Assembly: GCA_039815415.1 (NCBI GenBank)
Contig: JBCBZH010000056.1
Location: 1 to 18,517, forward strand
Reading direction: 5' to 3'
Length of the DNA stretch: 18,517 nt
Source: JBCBZH01 sp039815415
Lineage (GTDB): Bacteria; Bacteroidota; Rhodothermia; Rhodothermales; Rubricoccaceae
In this document: positions 1 to 7,068 of the stretch, in pieces
How positions within the stretch are numbered: position 1 is the stretch's first letter
Layout: each line of letters starts with the position of its first letter
Notes under the pieces: generated by a model
What the model was told of the DNA's origin: nothing
The model's database searches: none
Seen by the model: only the letters and a program-made list of their open reading frames with translations
Program-made: the position numbers and the translations under genes

Positions 1-1153
1 CCTCGTCGGCGACGATCTGCGCCGAGGCCCAGAGGAGTTTCGGGAGGGCCGCCAGCACGTCGTCGGAGCCGGAGAACGTGAGGTCGTCGGCGTAGCGGGT
101 GTAGGCGAAGCCGAAGTGGTCGGCCATGCCCTGCATCCGGGCGTCGAGGCGGCGGCAGAGGACGTTGGTGAGCGCCGGGCTGGTGGGCGCGCCCTGCGGC
201 AGCACGCGCTCGCCGCGCGCGACGAAGAACGTCTCGCCATCCAGGCGCGTCTCGTCAATGGCAGGCTCGGTGCAGAGCAGCGCGAGGATCGTCGCCACCT
301 GCTGGCCATAGCCGAGCGCGCGCCAGAGGCCCTTCACGCGGCGGTATGTGACCGTCGGAAAGAAGTCCTGGAGGTCCATGTTCACCACCACGTCGGCGCC
401 GACGTGAGGGGCGGCGTTGGTGGCAATCGAGCGTTCCGGCACGAAGCCGTGCGCGGCATCGTGAAGCGGGATGCCACTCAGCAGCTCGTCGAGCACCCAG
501 CGTTGAGCGCGCTTCAGGCGCGGCATGGGCGCCGAGATGTGGCGGACGCCCCCGCGCTTCTTGGGCATCTGGAAGCGGCGGTAGTGCGAGACCCGCGACA
601 CCCGCCGCGTGAACGTGAGGAATCGAAGCTCCGCCAACTCGATGGCCATCGCCTGCGCCAGCTCGAGCGCGGTGTGGAACACCGGCAGGTTGTTCTCCCC
701 GAGGCGCTCGGAGTTGGCGTCGGTGTGGTTCAGACCGCCAGAGACCCCGTCGCCGAGGTAGACGATCTCGCGGCTCTGGCGCTCGGCCCAGGCGGCGGCG
801 CGTGCGGCCTTCTCGGCCTTCTGGCGCTCGCGCGTCTCCTTGCGGCGCTCCATCGCCTCCTTCATCCGCACCTTGCGCTGCTCCTTGAGCAGCCGCTCGC
901 GATCCTCTGTCAGACGCTTCTCCTTGAGGAGATCTCTCAGCTCGCGCTGCAGCTCGCCACGCCGCGTGATGAGCTGTTCGGGGACGGACGGCGTCTCGGC
1001 ATCGTCTTCCCAGAAGCCGAACCGCTTCATCTCCTCCAGCACCAGCTCGTCGCGCGAGGTCTGGCGGATGCGGTCGTAGAGTTCCTGGCGCGTCTTGGGC
1101 TGGATGTCACCGGGCGAGCCGGTGTCCTGCGAGCTGGCGGAGGCGTCGGACAT
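1..1153 (-). CDS. Retron-type reverse transcriptase (C-terminus beyond window)
   Basis: RNA-directed DNA polymerase expected to copy the msd part of the adjacent non-coding RNA into msDNA. The visible 384 residues reach just past the YADD catalytic box. Seen in the translation: a charged, Arg/Lys/Glu-rich probable coiled coil at about 65-128; the RT core from about 185; the retron region-X motif NAxxH as NAAPH at 246-250; the first catalytic Asp in NMDLQDFF (D260); QGAPTSP at 320-326; and YTRYADDLTF with YADD at 354-357. The retron VTG motif and thumb would lie off the left edge. An in-frame TGA 39 bases upstream and no other start codon between fix the ATG at 1153, although no Shine-Dalgarno is seen. 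Retron RTs usually reach YADD near residue 200, so this one has about 150 extra N-terminal residues. NAxxH together with the paired RNA upstream argues for a retron rather than a group II intron or DGR RT. Confidence 0.93.
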   Translation of the reverse strand, partial: MSDASASSQDTGSPGDIQPKTRQELYDRIRQTSRDELVLEEMKRFGFWEDDAETPSVPEQLITRRGELQRELRDLLKEKRLTEDRERLLKEQRKVRMKEAMERRKETRERQKAEKAARAAAWAERQSREIVYLGDGVSGGLNHTDANSERLGENNLPVFHTALELAQAMAIELAELRFLTFTRRVSRVSHYRRFQMPKKRGGVRHISAPMPRLKRAQRWVLDELLSGIPLHDAAHGFVPERSIATNAAPHVGADVVVNMDLQDFFPTVTYRRVKGLWRALGYGQQVATILALLCTEPAIDETRLDGETFFVARGERVLPQGAPTSPALTNVLCRRLDARMQGMADHFGFAYTRYADDLTFSGSDDVLAALPKLLWASAQIVADE

Positions 1154-1192
1154 GAGAATGGAGGTGGAAAAGAGGCAAGACTTCCTTCTTCA

Positions 1193-1301
1193 TTGTCATC
1201 CTGACCCGAAGGTCGGCGTTAGCCAACGTGATTTAGGATCTCTCGCTCGAAGCTGAGACGTTCAGCTAGTCTGAGATTCCGAATCGAGTTCAGAATGACA
1301 A
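1193..1301. repeat. REP/MITE-like palindromic repeat
   Basis: A 109-base element bounded by imperfect terminal inverted repeats, TTGTCATCCTGA (1193-1204) and TCAGAATGACAA (1290-1301), which differ at one pair. Inside are a nearly complementary pair (GGATCTC around 1237, GAGATTCC at 1273-1280) and a central AGCTGA/TCAGCT hairpin, so the whole element can fold into one long cruciform. Ends of the form TGTCATnCTGA with inner GGATCTC/GAGATTCC are familiar from dispersed palindromic repeats in many bacterial genomes; that comparison is from memory. I see no clear target-site duplication and no open reading frame. It sits in the leader between the retron RNA and the RT start codon. Confidence 0.6.
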
Positions 1302-1329
1302 CTGGGAGAGGGCAGGAGCCTCACAGTCG

Positions 1330-1585
1330 TTGTCTCGTGGCAGAGCCGGGGGCCTTCGATCATCCTCAGGACGGGGCCGGTCCACTCCTCGCAGGACCGC
1401 GTAGGTGTACGCCATCTGACGCCTCGGGCGTCGTACGGCAATGCGTACACCTACGCTGTGTCCTGCTCTGTCATGAGCGGACCCGTGAAGCAGGGAAGTG
1501 CTATGTGCATGGATGGCGATCCGCCATCCGTGAGGCCAAAAGACCTCAATGCAAGGCGACGCCCCGGCGTCTGCCAGCGAGACAA
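1330..1585 (-). ncRNA. Putative retron msr-msd RNA, copy A (RT-proximal)
   Basis: Template/primer RNA for the neighbouring reverse transcriptase, recognised by folding. Reading the minus strand, the 5' end a1 (1585-1553) pairs with the 3' end a2 (1356-1330) over 27 base pairs: TTGTCTCG, TGGCAGA, GCCGGGG and GCCTT blocks, with single-base bulges and a 4-nt CGTC bulge before GCCTT. The msr part has stem-loop 1 (1548-1531, UUUU loop) and stem-loop 2 (1529-1511, 7 bp GGATGGC/GCCATCC, loop GGATC). The msd part has a base stem (1486-1478 with 1379-1371, one mismatch), CAGGAC/GTCCTG (1465-1460 with 1397-1392), a perfect 14-bp arm (1456-1443 with 1412-1399) and an apical GACGCC-loop-GGCGTC hairpin (1432-1418). 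The branching guanosine cannot be fixed; the G just after GCCTT is a candidate. Exact transcript ends are inferred from pairing. Confidence 0.87.
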
Positions 1586-1591
1586 ATGGGA

Positions 1592-1827
1592 GACAGCAGC
1601 GGGAGCCTTCGTTTAAGCATCCTCAGGACGAGACCGGTCCACTCCTCGTGGCCTACAACTAGTGTCTGCATTGGCTTCTTGGAAGCCAAACGGGCAATCC
1701 GACACTAGTTGTACCAGGCCACTCTGTCATGAGCGGTCTCGTGAAGCAGGACAGGTCTCAGTGCATGGATGGCGATCCACCACCCGTGAGGCCGAAGCCT
1801 CGTGCAAGGCGATGCCCCGCCGCTGTC
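1592..1827 (-). ncRNA. Putative retron msr-msd RNA, copy B (RT-distal)
   Basis: A second complete copy of the retron RNA, ending six bases before copy A begins. Closing stem a1 (1827-1806) pairs with a2 (1609-1592): 13 pairs including two G-T wobbles, a 4-nt CATC bulge, then GCCTT/AAGGC. The bulge (CRTC) and the inner five pairs are the same as in copy A, while the outer pairs differ. Stem-loop 1 is GAGGC-TTCG-GCCTC (1801-1788). Stem-loop 2 is 7 pairs at 1785-1767 with the same GGATC loop, keeping pairing by two wobbles. The msd has base stem ACGAGACCG/CGGTCTCGT (1742-1734 with 1636-1628), GTGGCC/GGCCAC (1722-1717 with 1653-1648), a perfect 13-bp arm (1713-1701 with 1666-1654) and apical GAAGCC-type hairpin TTGGCTTC/GAAGCCAA (1689-1671). 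Stretches identical to copy A include GGATCGCCATCCATGCAC and CCGCTCATGACAGAG. Confidence 0.87.
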
Positions 1828-1833
1828 AGGTTG

Positions 1834-1885
1834 GAAAAGAACAAGGGGGCCTCGAGCTGGCGAAGCGGCCGTGAGCTCGAGGCCC
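1834..1885 (-). terminator. Rho-independent terminator after the WHSWIM gene
   Basis: A perfect 12-bp inverted repeat GGGCCTCGAGCT (1847-1858) / AGCTCGAGGCCC (1874-1885) starts four bases after the WHSWIM stop codon. On the minus strand it is followed by a T-rich run (TTGTTCTTTT, complement of 1835-1844). The loop side of the left arm contains the window-wide 10-mer CGAGCTGGCG. It ends about seven bases before the 5' end of retron RNA copy B, so it separates the protein genes from the RNA/RT part, or leaves limited read-through into it. Confidence 0.75.
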
Positions 1886-1888
1886 GGT

Positions 1889-3547
1889 CTAGTTGAGCAT
1901 CCCGGCGAAGCGGGTGCGCTGGGTGTAGGCCCGGCGGAGGGCGAGCATGTGTTCGCAGGGGCCCTTCATGAGCTTGTTGCGGACGTAGAAGCTGCACCCG
2001 CAGGTGGCCTCCACAATGCGCTCGTCGCTGTCGAGGATGAGGGTCGGCTCGAAGGTGGTGTCGCCGTCTCGGACGGTGCCGGTGAGGACCGTGCGGCCGT
2101 CAGGGAGGTGCTCGGCGTTCACCGTCACGGCGTCGGCTTCGAGGAAGCGCTCGGCCGCCTGCTCGCGCTCGTTGGCAAAGCGGAGCTTCTCGAGCGGCAG
2201 CGGCTCCCGGCTCAACTCGCGGACGCGGTAGACGCCCTTGTTGAGGTCGTAGATGGCGCGCCCCGCCTGGGTGTAAGCCGCCAGCGCGCCGAGGACCGTG
2301 CTGCGGTCGAAGCCCGTGCGGCGGGCCAGCGATTCGGGCGCCTCCTGCCACGTCTCGCAGAGGGCGCGGAAGACCTCCTGCTTGGTGACCGTGTCCACGT
2401 CCGCTCGGGGCGCCATCAGGTCGAAGTTGCCCTGGCGCGACCAGTCGTTGCGCGTCCAGCCCGAGAGGCCGAGCGTGAAACTCATGTGGCCGAGGTCGGC
2501 GAGGTAGAACGAGGGCAGGCCGGTGCCGAGCAGGAAGACGGAGAACGACTTCGCGACCGGGATCAGGCGCTCCAGAATCATCAGGCGGCGGCGGCCCCAG
2601 ACGCGGATCTCGTCAGGCTCGGAGCCCCGGTAGATAGAGCGCGGGCAGCGGATCTCGACGTTCCACGGCTCCACGACGATGCGGACCGGCTCGCCGGGCG
2701 TGAGGTGGAAGCGGAGCGAGCGCGGGCCCTCGCGCTCTTTGCGGCGCTTGAGGACGAACAGCAGATTGTGCACGTCCATCGGGTGGAGGTCCACGCGCTT
2801 TGCAGGCAGCGTCATCGCACTGGAGACTTGGAGGAAGCCGCGCACCCAGCTATCGGGTAGGTCGATTTTGACCTCCTTGTAGGTATCCTCGTGCTCAGTC
2901 TGCACCTCGAACCCGCTCGGGTCTACGGTGAGCTGCGTGTCCTTGTAGGTGCGGATCTTCTGGAACTCGTTGTAGAGCGCCGCCGAGTAGTCCACGTTGG
3001 TGGTGCCGCACGCGAAGTCGCTGATCTCGCGGAAGACCTCGTAGCTGCATCCGAGGCGTCCGTAGCTGGACTCGTCCTGGCTAAAACACTCGAAGAAGAC
3101 CTCGTCCGGGTGGACCGTGATGACCGGGTCGAGGACGAACCAGAGGTCGCGGTACTTCTTGTAGGTGTAGTCGTAGAAGCGCTTGCGGGCGTCCCAGAAG
3201 GGCTTCATCACACGCGCCTGCTCATTCCAGAGCGCGTTCAACTCAGTCTGGACCTCTCCGATGCGAGCGGTCACGTCGCCATGCCGGGCAAGAGCGTCGG
3301 CGAGGAAGGCTTCCTCCTGCTGGGCCAGCCATGCCTCGTATTCGGTGCGGTCCTTCGGCTTGAAGCGGAGGTCCGACACCACAACGTCGTGCAGCGCCGA
3401 GATGGCCTCACGGAACGCCAGCTCGTCGCCCAGGGTGCCGACGAAGTGAGTCGGCTTGCGGAGCGTGTCGGGTGCGAAGGTGACGCCGGTCGCCTCGGGC
3501 GAGCTGGCGACCGTGGAGGCGCCGAAGTAGCGAGTTTCAAACTGCAT
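1889..3547 (-). CDS. Winged-helix + SWIM zinc-finger protein (retron-associated, WHSWIM-like)
   Basis: A 552-residue protein, probably a nucleic-acid-binding accessory or effector component of the retron. The C-terminus carries a SWIM zinc finger, CxC-x12-CxH (C516, C518, C531, H533; CGCS...GPCEH). Upstream, at about 391-443, a segment beginning EVFRALCETWQ and ending YDLNKGVYRVREL has the helix-turn-helix plus wing pattern of a winged-helix domain. The N-terminal 390 residues are not recognised; they include a helical, charged stretch at about 70-130. The ATG at 3547 is chosen because GAGG lies six bases upstream (3557-3554); it overlaps the end of the WGR/ARM gene by 11 bases, suggesting translational coupling. 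An upstream in-frame ATG at 3580 would overlap by 44 bases and has no such site. SWIM plus winged helix next to ARM and RT genes matches the gene set I recall for type XIII retrons. The biochemical activity is unknown. Confidence 0.85.
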   Translation of the reverse strand: MQFETRYFGASTVASSPEATGVTFAPDTLRKPTHFVGTLGDELAFREAISALHDVVVSDLRFKPKDRTEYEAWLAQQEEAFLADALARHGDVTARIGEVQTELNALWNEQARVMKPFWDARKRFYDYTYKKYRDLWFVLDPVITVHPDEVFFECFSQDESSYGRLGCSYEVFREISDFACGTTNVDYSAALYNEFQKIRTYKDTQLTVDPSGFEVQTEHEDTYKEVKIDLPDSWVRGFLQVSSAMTLPAKRVDLHPMDVHNLLFVLKRRKEREGPRSLRFHLTPGEPVRIVVEPWNVEIRCPRSIYRGSEPDEIRVWGRRRLMILERLIPVAKSFSVFLLGTGLPSFYLADLGHMSFTLGLSGWTRNDWSRQGNFDLMAPRADVDTVTKQEVFRALCETWQEAPESLARRTGFDRSTVLGALAAYTQAGRAIYDLNKGVYRVRELSREPLPLEKLRFANEREQAAERFLEADAVTVNAEHLPDGRTVLTGTVRDGDTTFEPTLILDSDERIVEATCGCSFYVRNKLMKGPCEHMLALRRAYTQRTRFAGMLN

Positions 3548-6500
3548 CGGAGACCTCGTGGAGTGAAAGAACAGGGACACGCTCGAGCGGAAGGTCGAGG
3601 TCCGGCTGGGCGTCCTGGAGGTCGCGCATGGCCTCGATCAGCGTCGCCTTGTCACCGACAGCAATCGTGGCCGAGTGGTGCGCAAGAAGTGGGGCGATGA
3701 TGGCGCCTGCCTCGGGGCTCGTGGTCGCCTCGCGCTCCAGGAAGGCGAGCACGCGATTCTTGGCTACGCGCCCGCGGTTGACCTGGCCGAGAACGGCCCG
3801 GAAGTAGGCCACGAGCGATTCGATGCGGTCGAGATGGCTGCCCGCATACGTCTCCAAGTACGAGCTGGCGAACTCCTGCACCGTGACCGACGGGTGCTCG
3901 CTGAGCTTGAGCAGGTAGGTCGGGCCGTCGCCGTCGTCGAAGAACTGGCCGATCAATTCCTGGCCGAAGGCCTGCACGTCCGGGCGCGTGCTGTCCACGA
4001 CGTGAACCAGCAGGTCCGGCGTCCACACGTCGGCGTCGAACGTGCGCTGGAAAAACGCGAAGGCGAACGTGCGGGAGTCGTCCCAGCTGGCGTCGAGCAG
4101 CGTCAGCGCGTCGATGGGAGTCTCGCGCATCCGGTCGGGTTGGCGGTCCACCATGGTCCAGGCCGCTTCGCGGACGGTCGCCAGCTCGTGGCTGGCGAGC
4201 CGCGTGATCTGGCGGAGGGTGAGTGTCTCGTCCCAGTCACGCTCCGTGAGGACGAGGGCGCCGAGGTCTTGCGTAGGCGTCGGGTTGGCGTGGAGCAGGC
4301 CCCAGAGGCGGTCACGGTCGAAGGTGCCGCGCGCGGTGGCGAAGGCGTCGTCCGAGAGAAGGGCACTCAGGTCGGCGTGGAGCCCGTCGATGGTCTCACG
4401 TCGGTAGAGCGGTGGCAGGAGCGACTCGGTGATCGAGCTGGCGAAATCGGCGCTGGCCCCTGCGAGCCGGGCGATCACCGGTCGGGCGGCGGCGCGCACG
4501 TCGGAAAGAGGCGACAGGGCGAGGGCTTCCAGCGTTTCGGGCTGATCGAGGAGGCTGGCGTCCGGGAGACCCGCAAAGAGCGTCATACCCTCGGCGCGTG
4601 TCTCGGCGTCGGACGCCGTCATCAGGGCCGCGATGAGCGCGCCCGGGAGCGCCTCCGGGGGCGTCTGGTGGTGGACGAGAAGCCGCCCGCCTACGGCCTG
4701 GACGGCAGGCACCGGATGGCGAATCAGGTCCTCAATGGCGCCGAGCGAGATCCGGCTCAGCGGCTCAGGAAACAGCGCCAGCAGGGCATCCCCGATGCCG
4801 CGGATGCGATCCGCGTCGGTCTCCGCGTCGAATCCGATCAGTGTGGCGAGGCACCGTCCGATCAGGGCCTCGGTGTTGAGACCCAGGAGCGTCGTGCTCG
4901 TCAGCAGTTCGCGCGCGCCAGCTCGAACGTCGGCATGCTCATGCGTCAGGAGTGCAGCGGCGAACGTCGAGTCGTGGAGGAAGACCTTCGGCTGGTCGGC
5001 GATCCACGAGAGGGCCATCTTGCGGGCGTCCTCCAGCGCAGCGCCCAGGAGCGCATCCACGAGCTGGCGGTCGGGGGTGGCGGGGTCGTAGAGGCGCTCC
5101 GCCAGCTCGAGGCCGAGGCCGACAGTCTCGGGGTAGGAGCGACTGAGCAGCATCAGCACATCATCCACGTCGAGACGGTCGAGGAAGTCCGGGTTGGCGC
5201 GGAGCGCGCGCACGGCGAATGTGTGGACGGGCGCGCAGCGGCTTTCGGAAACGAGGTGCATCAGCCCTTCGGGGCGGGCATCCCACAACGCAGGGAAGGC
5301 CTCCTCTCGGGCCTCCGGTGCAGGCGTTCCCATCTCCACGCCCTCCCGCAGCGACCATGCCTTGTTGCTCTTCTTGAGGACAAAGCGGGGGCTGTTGGCG
5401 TAGAGGATGTGGTTGAATGCGAGGTACGGTGCAAAGGCGTCGTACCGAGTCGTCCGCGACCGCATCGAGCGGGTTTCCCAGTGGTACCAGTTGTAGACGA
5501 TGGTGCGGGGCTCCTGGGCATCGTCGTCGGTATAGGCGAGCAGGGCGCCGACGGCCATCGGGACATAGGCCGCGTCCCCTGCTTCGCCGAGGCGGCGGAG
5601 CGTGCGCCACATGCGGCGGCGTAGGTAGGCGCGTGTCTTGGGCGTGTAGCCGAGGCTCGCGCTGGCGGTGGACTGGTCTCTCGTCAGCGCGTCCGTATCC
5701 ACCCAGTCGAGGCCATCCGGTGTGCGGACCTGCGTTTCGCTGGACGAGGTGCGGTTTCTCCAATCCCCGCTCTTGTACGAGGACGTGGTTCGGCGATACT
5801 CGGTGTGTCCGGTGTCCGGGTTCTGGTGGAGATGGCGGCTGACCGTTTTGTAGGTCTCGCCTTCGCCGTCATACCCCCAGTCGTACCCCGTTTCGAAGGC
5901 ATTCAGGCCGGAGGCTTCCGTAGCGAAACGGTGGGCGAGAATCCCGAACAGTTCGGCGTCCTCGCGGAAGAGGGCCACCTTGATGAGGTACCGCACCGAG
6001 ACAAAGAACGGCGCGGCCAGCGGCATCGACCGCGCCAGCTCTGTCACCAGCTCGCGGGCGGTCTCATCGGTCAGGGCAAGCTGGGTGAGCGTCTCGATGG
6101 AGGCGAGATCTGCAGGCGTATTCGCGGACAGCAACGTGTCGACGAGCTGGCGACAGGCCTCATCGTTGATGAGTGCGTTCTGGACTGTCTCCGGAGCTTC
6201 GGTGCGGAGGGCCTCGAGCTGGCGGTCGCGCTCAGCGTCGGTGGCGAGCTGGAGGGCAGCCTCACGAGCGATGCGGTGGATGTGGGCAGGCTGCGCGTCG
6301 GCATCTTGATACGCCAGCGCGAGGTCGTACGCCTCCGAGCGGTTGGGCGTGGCCCGTCCGATGCGTCCGAGCGCCCACAGGCTGCTGTAGAGACGCAGCA
6401 CCGCTTGCTCTGCAGAAACGTCGGCTGTCGCCAGCTGGAGAATGAGCGGAGCGGCCTCAGCGATGCGGAGTTCGCCTGCTCGCCAGATGACGCGGTCCAC

Positions 6501-6848
6501 GGGCCAGTCGGTCTCGGTGTCGGGCGTGTCGACGGCCGTGTGGAGGCGAGCGAGAATCGCGACCGTCCGAGCTTCGGAGTCCACGGGGCGCTTCGGGGCC
6601 GGCGAGCTGACGTGAACCTCCTCGTACCCCTTCTTGGTCTTCGAGGCGACGGTCTTGTCGAAGAGCGCGTCGGCATCCTCGCGCGAGACCGGGCTGGCGG
6701 TCATCACGTTCTCACGCAGCGCTTTGCCTCGCCGCCCGTATCGGGTCACCACCTCGAAGCCGCCATCGGCCTCGCGGAGGTCCACCTCGTACACCTTGTC
6801 GGAGGTGCCCTGCTGGAACGCGAGTGCGGTGTGTCGGAGGACGGCCAT
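3537..6848 (-). CDS. WGR-domain ARM/HEAT-repeat protein (retron-associated, ARM-like)
   Basis: A 1103-residue protein, first gene of the retron cassette and a likely scaffold or effector subunit. Residues 1-80 form a WGR-type domain (TSDKVYEVDLREADGGFEVV, then RYGRRGKAL, with Tyr in place of the Trp of the name-giving WGR). The rest is mostly helical; from about residue 450 to the end there are recurring HEAT/ARM-like helical pairs, for example around HEHADVRAGARELL, HPVPAVQAVGGRLLVHH, LSPLSDVRAAARPVIARL and HPSVTVQEFASSYLETY. A central stretch rich in Tyr, Trp and Asp (YDWGYDGEGETYK) resembles MolR-type proteins. The ATG at 6848 is chosen because the WGR fold begins there. Earlier in-frame starts exist (6959 and further upstream) but add sequence without domain character, and none has a good ribosome site. 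The gene overlaps the downstream WHSWIM gene by 11 bases. No catalytic motif is visible. Confidence 0.85.
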   Translation of the reverse strand: MAVLRHTALAFQQGTSDKVYEVDLREADGGFEVVTRYGRRGKALRENVMTASPVSREDADALFDKTVASKTKKGYEEVHVSSPAPKRPVDSEARTVAILARLHTAVDTPDTETDWPVDRVIWRAGELRIAEAAPLILQLATADVSAEQAVLRLYSSLWALGRIGRATPNRSEAYDLALAYQDADAQPAHIHRIAREAALQLATDAERDRQLEALRTEAPETVQNALINDEACRQLVDTLLSANTPADLASIETLTQLALTDETARELVTELARSMPLAAPFFVSVRYLIKVALFREDAELFGILAHRFATEASGLNAFETGYDWGYDGEGETYKTVSRHLHQNPDTGHTEYRRTTSSYKSGDWRNRTSSSETQVRTPDGLDWVDTDALTRDQSTASASLGYTPKTRAYLRRRMWRTLRRLGEAGDAAYVPMAVGALLAYTDDDAQEPRTIVYNWYHWETRSMRSRTTRYDAFAPYLAFNHILYANSPRFVLKKSNKAWSLREGVEMGTPAPEAREEAFPALWDARPEGLMHLVSESRCAPVHTFAVRALRANPDFLDRLDVDDVLMLLSRSYPETVGLGLELAERLYDPATPDRQLVDALLGAALEDARKMALSWIADQPKVFLHDSTFAAALLTHEHADVRAGARELLTSTTLLGLNTEALIGRCLATLIGFDAETDADRIRGIGDALLALFPEPLSRISLGAIEDLIRHPVPAVQAVGGRLLVHHQTPPEALPGALIAALMTASDAETRAEGMTLFAGLPDASLLDQPETLEALALSPLSDVRAAARPVIARLAGASADFASSITESLLPPLYRRETIDGLHADLSALLSDDAFATARGTFDRDRLWGLLHANPTPTQDLGALVLTERDWDETLTLRQITRLASHELATVREAAWTMVDRQPDRMRETPIDALTLLDASWDDSRTFAFAFFQRTFDADVWTPDLLVHVVDSTRPDVQAFGQELIGQFFDDGDGPTYLLKLSEHPSVTVQEFASSYLETYAGSHLDRIESLVAYFRAVLGQVNRGRVAKNRVLAFLEREATTSPEAGAIIAPLLAHHSATIAVGDKATLIEAMRDLQDAQPDLDLPLERVPVLSLHEVSDAV

Positions 6849-6953
6849 AAGAGGAGCGGTGCGGGCGACGCGAAGATCGCTGCGGTGCGTGCGGTTTGGG
6901 CGGAGAACCCGGGAGTGCTCGCGGGCAGGACTGGCAATATCGATGTAGGGGTG

Positions 6954-6969
6954 TGACATCCGAATGTCA
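6954..6969. promoter_or_regulatory. Inverted repeat in the divergent promoter region
   Basis: TGACAT-CCGA-ATGTCA is a perfect 6-bp inverted repeat in the 220-base region between the WGR/ARM gene (minus) and the ferredoxin-NADP reductase (plus). It could be an operator or part of a leader hairpin. No convincing -35/-10 pair is visible beside it, so a regulatory role is only a suggestion. Confidence 0.25.
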
Positions 6970-7068
6970 TAGTTCTGTCTTGGTTTCGGAAGACCGATTC
7001 GGGACCTGAAATCACGATCCTCTACGGCTCTGAGTTGAGTTTGGAAGCGCCTCGCCCTACGTTGAGTT

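Noticed and set aside
1330..1827. Repeat pattern that might be taken for a short CRISPR array or two mobile hairpin elements
   Set aside because: There are only two units of about 240-256 bases with nested compensatory pairing that ends exactly at complementary a1/a2 arms, which fits retron RNA and not CRISPR or IS ends.
1295..1874. Plus-strand reading frames of 137 and 70 codons through the retron RNA region
   Set aside because: They run antisense through paired RNA arms, resemble each other only because the RNA is duplicated, and have no domain character or ribosome site.
3675..5624. Long plus-strand open frame (649 codons) opposite the WGR/ARM gene, and similar long frames at 116-1204, 1802-2860 and 5805-6956
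   Set aside because: These are antisense shadows typical of high-GC genes; their translations are low-complexity in Arg, Gly and Glu, while the minus strand encodes recognisable domains.
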